Origin: Hamiltosporidium tvaerminnensis
Lineage: Eukaryota; Microsporidia; Dubosqiidae
Direction of reading: 5' to 3'
DNA length: 64,000 nt
NCBI GenBank assembly: GCA_022605425.2
Contig: CM061255.1
Span: forward strand, 62,001-126,000
Below are positions 53,485 to 63,809 of the stretch, piece by piece (positions within the stretch are counted from its first letter, which is position 1; every line of letters begins with the position of its first letter). The notes below the pieces were generated by a model. It saw only the letters and a program-made list of their open reading frames with translations, had not been told where the DNA came from and made no database searches. A program made the position numbers and the translations under genes.

Positions 53485-56400
53485 TACAGCGTTACAGCCT
53501 TTGGAGAGCTCGGGCCTTCTTAACAATTCTTATCCGTTCTTCTCTATTATGCACCAAGTTTTTCCATTGCAAGACATTGAGTTTTCTTAGATCATTTTAC
53601 GCCTCATCTAGTCATCTTTTTCTCGGTCATTCTCGTTTTCTCTTACCTTCGTGTGCAGATATAAGAATTTTGCCAACAGCTTTTTTCGTCGACATTCTTT
53701 CTACCTGCTTTAGCTATCAAAGTCTTCTCTGTCTTAAAGGGTAATCAAATTTGTTTTCTCATAGAGCTCGTAACTTTCTAGATTTGTTCTAATTCCCTAC
53801 TTGTCATTTTGAAATATGAGGCTGTATATTCTTCTTGGTATCATTCTTTCACATATGTCTAGCAGGGCCTAGTCTCTTTTTGTCATCACCAGAGTTTTGA
53901 AGGCATACAATACAACCTATCTTATAATCGCCTATAAATTTGCCTTTTCATACTTCGATTCAACAGGTTTAACCTTAGTAATCGTTGCAGAGCAAAGTAG
54001 GTCTTGTTACCTGCTTTTATCCTTTCTCAAATCTCAAAAGTATTTATGTTATTCTCGTTCAGAAGGGATCCCAGGTATTCGAAGCTTGATACTCCGTCAA
54101 ATATATATTAATCAATTTTTAAAGAGATCTTCGTGTATTCATGGATTAAGGACATGACCATATATTTTATTTTGCTTTGATTATTTTAAGTCTAGCTTAT
54201 CCTAATTCCAACGCTAATGTTCGCAAAATTAATTCTATATCTTCCTGTTTTCTTCCCAAGATGACCAGATCATCTGTATATGCTTATATGGTGTGATTCC
54301 ATTAAATATTGTAAAATCAGTTTATTTTGCCAACTTTCGCATTATTCCTTCTAGCATGAAATTGAACATTTCGCAAGATAATGTATTGCCTTGTCTTGAT
54401 TCTATATTAATGCTAAAATCACTAAATTTTTACGTTTTAACAATACCTTTCTTTTTGTTTGCATTTGTGTCATTTGGATTAAACAAATAATTTTCATAGG
54501 AATTTAAAAATTTCTAAGTGTTCTATACAGAAATACTGAATCCATACTGTCATAAGCTTAGTGTTGGCCTACAAAAAGATTATAAGCTGTATTTTGTATG
54601 CATAGCCTATTTAAAGCATCATTCTTATAGCAAAGATTTTATCCTTTGTTGATCGATCACTTTTGAATCTATATTGATAATCCCGAAGAGCCCTTCCTGC
54701 GTATGGCTCTGATCTTTTTCAAGTTAGTTTCGTGAAAATTTTGTATTATATAATCAGAAGAGATGCGGCCCTGTGTTGGATCCTCGTCTTTTTAATCCTT
54801 TTTTATGAATAGAAAGTATTAGACCAATATTCTTTTCAATAGGTAGATATCCCTGAATCCATATTTCTTTGATTAAGTTATGAAGGGTGAAATAAAGAAT
54901 TCTCCTTCATATTTGAAAAGTTTGGCTGTGAGCTTGTCTTCATCAGGCGCCTTATTATAGCATCTTTTGCCGCAGCCAGTGTTGGCTCTAGAACAATTGT
55001 TTTTTATTCTTCGATAAGATCATTATTTTCTTTCATAAATTTCTCTTTTATTATGTTTTCGCTTCACGTTTAATGTTAGAATATAGATCCTTTCTAAAAT
55101 ATTTTCCCCACTCGTTATAATTTTTTTTGGATCCGTAAGTAAAAATCCTTCGGTACTTTCTACAATATATTTAGTGGTAGACATCTTTCCTGGTTCCTTA
55201 TATTTAAGATATTTTTACGAATCGCTTTGTTTAAAGCCAATTTTTGTTATCATTCGGATCTTATGTGCTTCTCTTAGGCTTTTCTGCTTTCCTAGAATAT
55301 GTGATGCGTTCTTCCTTTTTCGGCTGAACTCTTGCGAGGTGTTTCCAATTTTTTCTTGTAGCGTTTTTAATCTAGCCAATTTTTGATCCTCGATTACATC
55401 AACGCTTTCTTAATCATACCAGGTGTCTTGCTATTCGTATTCCTTATATTCCAGTAGTACATCCGCTGCTTGTTTAATTGATTCTTTAACGCGAATCCAA
55501 TGTATATTTCCCTCATCTTGTAATTCCTATGTATCTTCGCTCAAGCATTTATTCATTTTATTGGCAGATTTTTCCTATGAGTGAATGTCTTGCAATTTTT
55601 CGCAATCGTATCTTTAAGATTTTGGATTCTTTGTTGTTTTGATTTTCACTATGCGCTGTTATATTGTAACCTTAGTAGGAAATGATCGCTATCTATGTCG
55701 ATCTCTCTATAATTGCGTACATCAAAAACACTTGATACATGTCTATAATCTAAAAGTATGCGGTAAACTTGGTTATGCTTCTCTCCATCCGGTGAACGCC
55801 AAGTATATTTATGTATTCTCCTATGCGGAAAAAAGCCGCTGGAAACAGGCATATTTTTGCATACTGCGAAATCATCAAAGCCTATACCATTATTTTTAGA
55901 TTCTAAGTGAATGCTATTTCATATTATTCTGGTTTGTTTATTGTTTCTGTGCCTATTTTGGCATTAAGGTCTCCTATAACAATTTTTATGTCATATCGAA
56001 AAGATTTTCATGTATATCTTCTAATCCATCATAAATTCTGTCATTTTCATCTTCGTTTGCATCACATTCTGGTACATGTACACATATCAAGTTAGTGTTA
56101 AAGAATCGACCTTTTATCCTAATTGAACATAGATATTCGTCTATAGGCTTTTAATCCAAAATCCTATTTAATAAATTGTTTTCCACCGCAAAGGCAGTTC
56201 CAGATGTATGATTTGTATTTACACTGTAAAATTCAGTCTATTTTTTTGTTTTTTAAGTGTCAGTTCCTTTCGATGTACTTATTGCAGAGCCACGTTATCC
56301 ATATTATATTTCTCCAGTTTCTACGTAAGATTAGCTAATGCTCCTACACGCAAAAGGCTGCCTACCTTCCACGTTCCAATATTTTCTTATATATTTTTTC

Positions 56401-56660
56401 TTGTGCTTATGTTTCTTGTAAGAATTTTTTTTATTTATTCCTCGTTTAATTTTGGTTTCGAAGCATAATGATTTCCCGAGATAGAGTCGTTGACCTTTTG
56501 CTCCAACCCTCCTTCTTTATCTGGGCTTGAAACCGGCAGATTGTGACATAGCATAGGCTTTGGCGGAGTTAATTGGTATTGTTGGAGTTCCTAAAATTCA
56601 CTGTATAGCCTATTGTTCAATTTAAGAGCTTCGATTTTAGCATTACTCAGGCCATTTGGG
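53485..56660 (-). mobile_element. Decayed non-LTR retrotransposon (LINE) with AP-type endonuclease and reverse transcriptase, arthropod-like
   Basis: Reading the minus strand across several frames gives an almost collinear LINE ORF2 of the kind often mislabelled craniofacial development protein 2 in arthropods. From 5' to 3': RIKGRFFNTNLICVHVPE (~56,130-56,070, endonuclease; compare KG-F-NVTLICAHAPT); HKYTWRSPDGEKHNQ and DVRNYREIDIDSDHFLL (~55,820-55,680, endonuclease end, in a 67-codon frame at 55649-55852); then RQGNTLSCEMFNFMLEGIMR and AYTDDLVILGKK (~54,390-54,260, the RT catalytic motif, with Thr replacing Ala of YADD); SFEYLGS-like residues (~54,080); and the C-terminal RIVKKARALQRL (~53,530-53,490). 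Many in-frame stops and frameshifts make it dead. Length is close to a full ORF2. Less AT-rich than the surrounding DNA. Ends are approximate; no target duplication found. Confidence 0.85.
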
Positions 56661-57651
56661 CTAAACCTAATATAAATAATACATTTGGATTATTTCTCAA
56701 AAGAAAAAATATTTCTAAACAACTGAAATTCAAAACGCTTCAGTTGCAATTCTCGCAAATTCTAAATTACAGTTTATTTATTCTACACTTTTTAGTTAAT
56801 ATTTGTATTTTTTTCGGAATTAAAACAATTATTCGAATTATTATCAAAATTTTTCTATATTTAATTTGTATTCTTAACTAAAAATATTTGTAAATAAATA
56901 TCCTACAATTTATTTTCTCTTAAATATTTGCATTTCTCTTGCAGTATGTTTTTATATTTTGACTTCTCAAATATTGAAATACGCACGTCATTATTTGCAT
57001 ATTAAAAATCGTTATCTACAATTTAATTTTGTCATCATAAAAATCGCTAATTTTATATTCAGAAAACCATGTTTTGGGTTCAAATTGCATTTAACTGTTT
57101 TTATTTGCCCTTATTGGCTTTTTTTAGAGTTAATTTTTATGAAATGAACAATTTTGCAATCTATATGTTATCATATTGGTTTGCTTATATTAAAACTCAT
57201 TTAATTCGAAAACATTTTCAAAAAGGCGATATTTCATTAAAGAGATTGGTTATTGAAATACTTTTTGGTTTTTTATGAAATTGGCTCTTAAAACTATAAA
57301 AAAAACGTAGTTAAGATATCTTTGGAGATTTATATCATTGTTTTAAAAAAATTGCTTGGATTATAATGGGACCGCCTGTATAAAGTCTTGGTTAATTTGT
57401 TTTTTTAAATATATAATTTCAACTCTTATATAAACATAACTTAGATGTTATTCCGAGAATTTTCGAATGATTTAAGCGAGTTTATCAATAAAATAGCAAA
57501 TGAATGCACATTTTTTTTGTTCCGGTAACAAACCATAAAATTAATTTAACAAAATTTAATAAATATTTTAGTATTTTTCAATAGTTAAGCAAATAATTCA
57601 AAAAAATGAAAAAGAATTTTAATATAATTTTAACCAGTTTTACTTGATAAA
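56661..57651. other. AT-rich spacer
   Basis: Two overlapping frames (56959-57147, 57069-57278) are Phe/Leu-rich with no recognised motif. No other signal. Confidence 0.4.
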
Positions 57652-58220
57652 TATCACATTATTTTTGAAGAAGCAGCTGTTATGTCTTTTTCATGAAATA
57701 AATACGGTTTTTGGTCCTAAATAAATGCCTGCTATCTCACACTCCATCTCTATATATACCTAAATCAAAAATATTTTATATAAAAGATGAGCAGATTTGA
57801 TTTTATTGGCAAAGCAATTGCTCTAAATGTGTCAATTTTTGTTTTCTGATATATATAAACGCGAGCCAAACCCAACTCTGGTCTGTCCAAAGACCTGCAG
57901 CATCATCTCTCACTTTGCACTTACCGACTTAATAAACTCTTCGCTAAAATATTATCTTTTGATCATATTGAATCATCTTAGACTGTTCAATTGCATATAA
58001 ACGTACCTAGCCTGGTGCCGGTTTGCGGCATTTTAATGGAATTTTTTTTCTTCCAGGCGCCATGCCCCCAGACGCGTAAGCCTGAATTTCTATACCTTTA
58101 CATGGTATTTACTCACAGGTTAAATGTGATATGTAATTTTCTAGAGTTAGAACTACAACCAAGTTAATATAAAACGTATACTTTTTTGCAGACCTCTCTT
58201 TCTTATGGGAAATAAGATAG
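57652..58220 (-). mobile_element. 0.72-kb interspersed repeat, family 1, copy F (oldest)
   Basis: Heavily diverged, incomplete at its 5' end. Collinear landmarks with copies A/B on the plus strand: ATATCACATT...TTTTTCATGA, CTAAATAAATGCCTGCTATC, CTGCAGCATC...CACTTTGCACTTACCGA, TCCAGGCGCCATG, CTTTACATGG and GCAGACCTCTC. Together they keep order and spacing. Confidence 0.7.
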
Positions 58221-59484
58221 GCGATTATAAAGTTAGCAAGATTTTTATTCTATCAAAATTGCAAAAAAATATTTTTCTACCTATTTTACATTAAATTTAC
58301 GAAGCAGATGATTTATAAGTTTTTATCACCCGCCATCATATGATTTAAAACTGTATTTAACGAAATATTCAATATAGAATAGTTTTTTACGATCAAAGCT
58401 TAAAATTTTAGCAAATAAATACATCTTTCACTTTTTAATTTACAATTATTTAATATAGTTTATATAAAGTAAATAAATCATTAAAACCATAAATAAAAAA
58501 TGAAATGATTAAGTGTATTTAAAATCCGTAATAATACTTTTTAGGAAAAACGATCTGAAGACTGTTATTAAAAAATAATTTATATTTATTCTTATTTTGG
58601 TAATATCACAATATATAAGGCTATATCGGAACGTATTTTACGAAAATAACGATTATTTTTATTTTTTTTACACTTGATTCGATATTCTTTGCTCGTATTT
58701 TTTGAATCGTATTTCTAAGAATTACATTTTATATATTTAAACACTTCTAGCTAACATCTCTATTATTTAACGATATCTTTTACTTGCCGTTAAGTATCAA
58801 AATTTTTTTAATAGATTATATTGTATTTTCTTTAATTCGGCCAGAATGTAAAGTCTTATTGGAATAAACCGTGAAAAATGGTTTTTTTATTTACAAAAAT
58901 TCAGATGTAAAAAAACGTATGAAATTACAGTTCATTATTAAATTGATTGTCTATATTTGAGCTACAAAGATAATTTTATTTAGTAACAATGTTCGTTTAA
59001 ATAGCCAGAGATCATCAGAATCAATTTCTAAGTTTTAAAAAGCATTTTTATATAATTTCTTTCCTTAAAACAAAACTATGTGCATGGCTTTGCCTATTTA
59101 TCGTCCCGTAATTGTTGAAAAAGGTGAATCTAAATTCTTTTTGAAGGTCTATTTAATTTTTTATAGAGAAATACAGATAACTTTGTATTTCATTGAACAA
59201 TGCTACAGTCTTCTTAATATATTTAAAGATTAATACTCCAAAATGATTTATTTTTTATAATACATGCAATCTTTCTTTATATAAATATATAGCTTAGACA
59301 ATAAAAAATATCTGTTCGTGCCTGAAATTTTAGTTATAAATAAGTTTTACTCGAGATAATAATATATTTCTAAATTTATATAAATTGATTGTAATTTGCT
59401 TTTTCTCATCGTAAATACGAATCTAAAACTAGATTTTAATGGTTTATATTTCCAACGCAGTCCAAAACCAAATTTAACTAGTTA
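58221..59484. other. AT-rich spacer
   Basis: Nothing supportable is seen. Confidence 0.4.
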
Positions 59485-59494
59485 GATATCCGAT

Positions 59495-59725
59495 TTCCCA
59501 ATCATTCTGGGTGCAGAATTGGCTTGGTGTATGCTTTGCTTGACGTAAGAAGAGACTAAAAGTAACTGGTCTTCAAAGTAGGGAAGGGTGTAAATCTAAC
59601 AACTCCCTTTATCCCATTTGTTACGAAACCCAAAAAAGTAAACAAACCCGGTGGAAAAAGACCGGTGGAAGTATTACTGAGGATATATGGCTCTTGCAGA
59701 GCCGTAGTGCCGAGAATGAATGAAT
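59495..59725 (+). mobile_element. ~235-bp SINE-like element, copy 3
   Basis: 231 bp between exact 10-bp direct repeats GATATCCGAT (59485-59494, 59726-59735). Starts TTCCCAATCATTCTGGGTGC, contains CTTGACGTAAGAAGAGACTA and AAACAAACCCGGTGGAAAAA, and ends GCCGTAGTGCCGAGAATGAA with TGAAT tail units. Compared with copy 1, several C/G positions are now T/A. Confidence 0.88.
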
Positions 59726-59954
59726 GATATCCGATATCAAGTCAAGACGTTTTTATTATACTCTTCCATTTGTAAAATTCTAAGTTTTAATTTTCATCTT
59801 TTTTTTATTCATAACTTTTATTTACAGAATAATTATTTTACTCATTAAATTGTAGGTTAAAAAAATTTCCCTTGCTTTACTGTACTTTCCTCCCCACACT
59901 ATATTTTTTTTTCCAAAACTTACTCTTCATTTTTAATTAAAGTCAATTTTTCTA

Positions 59955-60110
59955 AGTGAAGAGAGAATAGTCACATGCAAAACTATCTGCTTGGCAATGA
60001 GTCAATAACATTTGTATTTAAATCATTTCTACCATTTTTTGGATATAAACTACAATGAATTTATAGGGGATCCCCTATAATCTAAAATTACAACCGAGTA
60101 AAAAAAAATA
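59955..60110 (+). mobile_element. A-tailed SINE-like element, family 2, copy 4
   Basis: Starts AGTGAAGAGAGAATAGTCAC, keeps ATCTGCTTGGCAATGAGTC and GATATAAACTACAATGAA, and ends ATTACAACCGAG plus TAAAAAAAAATA. Contains a perfect 20-bp palindrome at 60061-60080 where copy 1 has ATTGGCCAAT. This is the clearest poly-A-like tail in the family. Confidence 0.7.
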
Positions 60111-60645
60111 TGTAAAACTTTCAGTTGTTCCTCCTCGATATCAAAAGATAAAAGAGGAATGGAATAGGAAAGTAACTAAGTATATTTTCGTATCTAAAAT
60201 AGAGAGTATCTTATTTCATGTATTTAATGCCATCTTATTCGATAGTACATGTTTTAAAACAAGTATTGGTTGTTTATACATCTCAACCCCTTCAATAACA
60301 CTAAATGAATGTCTATTCGGAATTCAGTCCTGACTTAAGTCTTCTCCGTTCAACAAAAAAAATTGTCTCGGTTGTCTTCTTAATTACAATCTATTGTAAA
60401 TATGCCTTTACATTCATGAGTATTTGCAGTCTTTTAAGATACTTTTATTTTATTTTGTCACAATACCGTCTCAGGTTATCACATAAGGAATTATCTCTAC
60501 ACTAAACTTGCAAATAAGCACAAGCCATTTGCAAATAAGCCATATATTCTTAGCTTTTCAGTTTCAACCATTTAAAGTGAGTCTTGAGAAAGTAATTCCT
60601 ATTTCAATGAGTGTTATCTTATTTTTCCTCTTATCTAAAATAAAT
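60111..60645. other. Spacer at the desert/island boundary
   Basis: Composition shifts toward more C and longer open frames (60305-60505; 60508-60771 runs into the next repeat), but no gene is recognised. Confidence 0.4.
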
Positions 60646-60770
60646 ATTCCTATTCTATTATCCTTATTCTATTATTTCTATTCTATTATTCCTATTCTAG
60701 TATCCTTATTCTATTATTCTTATTCTATTATTTCTATTCTATTATCCTTATTCTATTATTCCTATTCTTA
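60646..60770. repeat. 14-bp tandem minisatellite
   Basis: About nine units of TCCTTATTCTATTA / TTTCTATTCTATTA / TTCCTATTCTATTA in rotation, so there is also a 42-bp higher-order period. The open frame through it (60508-60771) is a result of the repeat. Confidence 0.85.
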
Positions 60771-61059
60771 AAAATTAATAATAAAAATCCTCAATTCTGT
60801 TTATAAGGGTAAGATTTGGTAAGAAAAAAATACTTTAAACTCAATAACTACTAATAGTAACTCATCCTATCAACTTAAACCTTTGACACTGCTTTAACGC
60901 ACTTTTATTCTACTTTTTAATTAAATACTTCAAAACCTAAAAATAACAAAAAATATCCATTTATGCTCTAAAAACTTTAAATTTTATTAATTTTTTACTT
61001 TGAAAAGTAAAATTGTATTTTATGCTTTAAAACTATAAAATTACATTTGTACGAATTAC
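60771..61059. other. AT-rich spacer
   Basis: No feature seen. Confidence 0.4.
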
Positions 61060-61551
61060 ACCTCCTAGTATTTCTAATTGTTTAACACCCCTTTAGTTGC
61101 TATTATTTCTTAATACTTAACACCCCTTTACTTCCTAGTATTCCATAATACTTCACACCCCTATATCCATACTATCAACTACTGTTACCTAAAACCCGTT
61201 TACCACCTATTAATATTTCTTAATATTTAACACCCTCTTAGTTACTAAATGTATTTCATGTTATTTAACACCCATTTATCTCCTAATAATATTCCTTATT
61301 CATTAACACCTTCTTAGTTACTACATGTATTTCATGTTATTTAACACCCATTTATCTCCTAATAATATTCCTTATATCATTAACACCCCTTTATCTCCTA
61401 TTAATATTCCTTATTCATTAACACCCCTTTATCTCCTATTAATATTCCTTATTCATTAACACCCCTTTATCTCCTATTAATATTCCTTATTCATTAACAC
61501 CCTCTTACTTCCTATATGTATTTCTTATTATTTAACACCCCTATATCCCTA
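61060..61551 (-). repeat. Tandem array with TTAACACCCC word, 38-bp period in its core
   Basis: ATTAACACCCC begins at 61379, 61417, 61455 and 61493 (the last followed by CTCTT), an exact 38-bp spacing with near-identical units; looser copies extend back to about 61,080. Read on the minus strand the core is AAAGGGGTGTTAA, the same word and period as the array at 3010-3390, with a different remainder. It lies immediately 3' of the 736-aa gene and touches its stop codon. Confidence 0.9.
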
Positions 61552-63762
61552 CTACCCTTTACCTATATACTTCTCTTTAATCTCTTCATAGACTTTCCTT
61601 ACATAAAACACTTTATCTTTTTCTAACTTACTTACTAAACTAAGACCCTTTATTCCCATAGTCTCTATAACCTTTAACATTAGAATAACCCTATATCTCC
61701 AATCATTACTGTTATTTAACATATTCTCAATAATTATTACTTTAAATTCTTCTTCATAGTAATTTAACACCTCCATCATACAACCTATAAAATTCTTTCT
61801 TATATTATCATTACTAACACTTACATCTGTTATTATTCTTTTTAAAGATAAAGAGGTACATTCAAAGACACTTAAACCACTTAATAACTCTGAAATTAAA
61901 TAAGGATAATTAGTACTATTGTTTAAAGGGGTGTTAATATCAATAGAGGGGGTGTTATTACTACTACTGTTGTTTAATAGGGTGTTACTATTGCCTAACA
62001 GGTTGCTATTACTGTCTAACAGTGTGTTATTACTACTGTTATCTAACAGGTTATTACTACTACTGTCTAACAGGGTGTTAATACTATTGTCTAACAGGGT
62101 GTTATCATTACTGTTGTCTAACAGGTTATTACTACTACTGTCTAACAGGGTGTTATTACTACTGTTGTCTAATAACCTATTATCATTACTACTAGTACCT
62201 GTGTTATATGTCTCATCATTAAAGGGTGTTATATTACCTAATATATCATTACTATTATAACACCCTTTATTATCTTCTCCTTCTATAACAGTAATATCAT
62301 CTACCTTTAATTCATTTAACCCTTTATCTTTAGATTTATTTCCTAAAGCCTCTTTAATAGAGGGTAATGAACAAAGGGTGTTAATAATAGGAACAGTAGA
62401 GGTATTATTAAAAGTGTTATCACCAAAGGGTATTTCCTCAGTAGTGTTATTAAAGGGTATTTCCTCAGTAGTGTTATTATTAAAGGGTACTTCCTTATCA
62501 CTAAAGGGTACTTCCTTATTAACACCCTCTATTTCCTTTATAACCTCTTCATCCTTATTAACACCCTCTAATCCCTTTATACCCTCTAATTCCTTTATAC
62601 CCTCTTCATCCTTATTAACACCCTCTAATCCCTTTATACCCTCTTCTTCCTTATTAACACCCTCTAATCCCTTTATACCCTCGTCATCCTTATTAACACC
62701 CTCTATTTCCATTATACCCTCTTCTTCCTTATTAACACCCTCTTCATCCTTATTAACTCCCTCTAATTCCTTATTAACACCCCCCTCTCCTATATCACTA
62801 TACTTACTTTCCTTCCCTTTAAATTTACTGTTATTTTCACTTTCCTTAATAACACGTACAACATTAACAAGCCATTTACATAAAACACTTCTTATTTTAT
62901 CACCCCACATCCAATACATACAAACATAAAGCATAACCATTTCTTTTATATTATAATACTTTATAAAGTAACCATAACACCCTGCTAATGGTATACATTC
63001 ATTTACAGATGAACTTGGTGAATTAAGAAGATTAACAGTTGTTTTTACATAATTTATAAGTAAATTAACAGGTATATCTATAGAGGGTGTTATTATACTG
63101 TAAATACTTTTTAAGTATTCTTTAGAAATATAACTAGTAACAGGGTGATAGGTAGTAAGGGGGTGATAATTATTAGGTGTGTTAGTAAGAGGGTGTTGGT
63201 TGGATGGTGTGTTAATAAGGGGGTGATAATTATTAGTACTGTTGTTATCACCCTGTTGTTTAGTAGTACTATGACTAACACCCTCTAATACACTATCCTT
63301 ATCACTAACACCCTCCATCATATCCCTACTATTGCTAACACCCTCTAATACACTATCCTTGTCATTAACACCCTCTAATACACTACTACTGTTACTAACA
63401 CCCTCTAATACAGTATCCTTATCACTAACACCCTCTAATACACTACTACTGTTATTAACACCCTCTAATACACTATCCTTGTTATTAACACCCTCTAATA
63501 CACTACTACTGTTATTAACACCCTCCAATCTACTACTATCATTATCACCCCCTAATATACCCTTGTTATTAATACACCTATTCCATATAGATTTATAAAC
63601 ATAAAGACATATTTCAATATCAGATTCTATAAGACTATTAACACCCTTTAATACCTCTTTACAATATATTCTATCTAAATATTTAGCACATATTATCTTA
63701 TTAGAGGTGTTAGCATTACAATAATTATTATATATATTATAAAGGGTGTTATCCTTAAACAT
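61552..63762 (-). CDS. Repeat-riddled protein with HEAT-like C-terminus, 736 aa as written
   Basis: Frame from ATG 63760-63762 to TAG 61552-61554. Structured segments are residues ~1-75, ~190-311 and ~612-736. The last 50 residues (NDWRYRVILMLKVIE, then LVSKLEKDKVFYVRKVYEEI) fit a HEAT repeat of the type in the PP2A scaffold subunit (D-W-R-R, then KD--VR), so a helical-repeat scaffold is my best guess, at low confidence. Between them lie three low-complexity inserts: ~79-171, ten-residue units LEGVNNSSSV/LEGVSDKDTV (30-bp DNA period); ~321-416, LEGVNKDEEGIKG-like; and ~427-611, NNTLLDSSSNNLLDN and EIPFNNTT. All are built on the GGGTGTTAA DNA word, in minus orientation in the first two and plus in the third. 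The frame is open upstream of the ATG to 63864, and the true start may be earlier (see 63810-64000). Confidence 0.75.
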   Translation of the reverse strand: MFKDNTLYNIYNNYCNANTSNKIICAKYLDRIYCKEVLKGVNSLIESDIEICLYVYKSIWNRCINNKGILGGDNDSSRLEGVNNSSSVLEGVNNKDSVLEGVNNSSSVLEGVSDKDTVLEGVSNSSSVLEGVNDKDSVLEGVSNSRDMMEGVSDKDSVLEGVSHSTTKQQGDNNSTNNYHPLINTPSNQHPLTNTPNNYHPLTTYHPVTSYISKEYLKSIYSIITPSIDIPVNLLINYVKTTVNLLNSPSSSVNECIPLAGCYGYFIKYYNIKEMVMLYVCMYWMWGDKIRSVLCKWLVNVVRVIKESENNSKFKGKESKYSDIGEGGVNKELEGVNKDEEGVNKEEEGIMEIEGVNKDDEGIKGLEGVNKEEEGIKGLEGVNKDEEGIKELEGIKGLEGVNKDEEVIKEIEGVNKEVPFSDKEVPFNNNTTEEIPFNNTTEEIPFGDNTFNNTSTVPIINTLCSLPSIKEALGNKSKDKGLNELKVDDITVIEGEDNKGCYNSNDILGNITPFNDETYNTGTSSNDNRLLDNSSNNTLLDSSSNNLLDNSNDNTLLDNSINTLLDSSSNNLLDNSSNNTLLDSNSNLLGNSNTLLNNSSSNNTPSIDINTPLNNSTNYPYLISELLSGLSVFECTSLSLKRIITDVSVSNDNIRKNFIGCMMEVLNYYEEEFKVIIIENMLNNSNDWRYRVILMLKVIETMGIKGLSLVSKLEKDKVFYVRKVYEEIKEKYIGKG
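63277..63530 (-). repeat. 30-bp coding minisatellite (LEGVNN/LEGVSD units)
   Basis: AACACCCTC recurs at 63307, 63337, 63367, 63397 and onward at 30-bp steps (about nine units). Alternate units encode SSSV and KD(S/T)V after LEGVN/S, so there is a 60-bp higher-order pattern. The frame is kept throughout. Confidence 0.9.
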
Positions 63763-63809
63763 AGATAGATAAGTTGTTATTTTATCTAAGAGTTGTCTAA
63801 CACATGTTA

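Noticed and set aside
6473-60645. About forty frames of 60-92 codons in the desert
   Set aside because: Lengths, Phe/Ile/Tyr/Lys/Leu-rich composition and lack of motifs fit chance frames in AT-rich DNA; none has a C-rich start context or a recognisable domain.
61919-63598. Plus-strand Leu/Ser/Pro-rich frames (61919-62260, 62378-62929, 63332-63598) and a minus frame at 62343-62525
   Set aside because: Shadows of the codon-multiple repeats in the 736-aa minus-strand gene.
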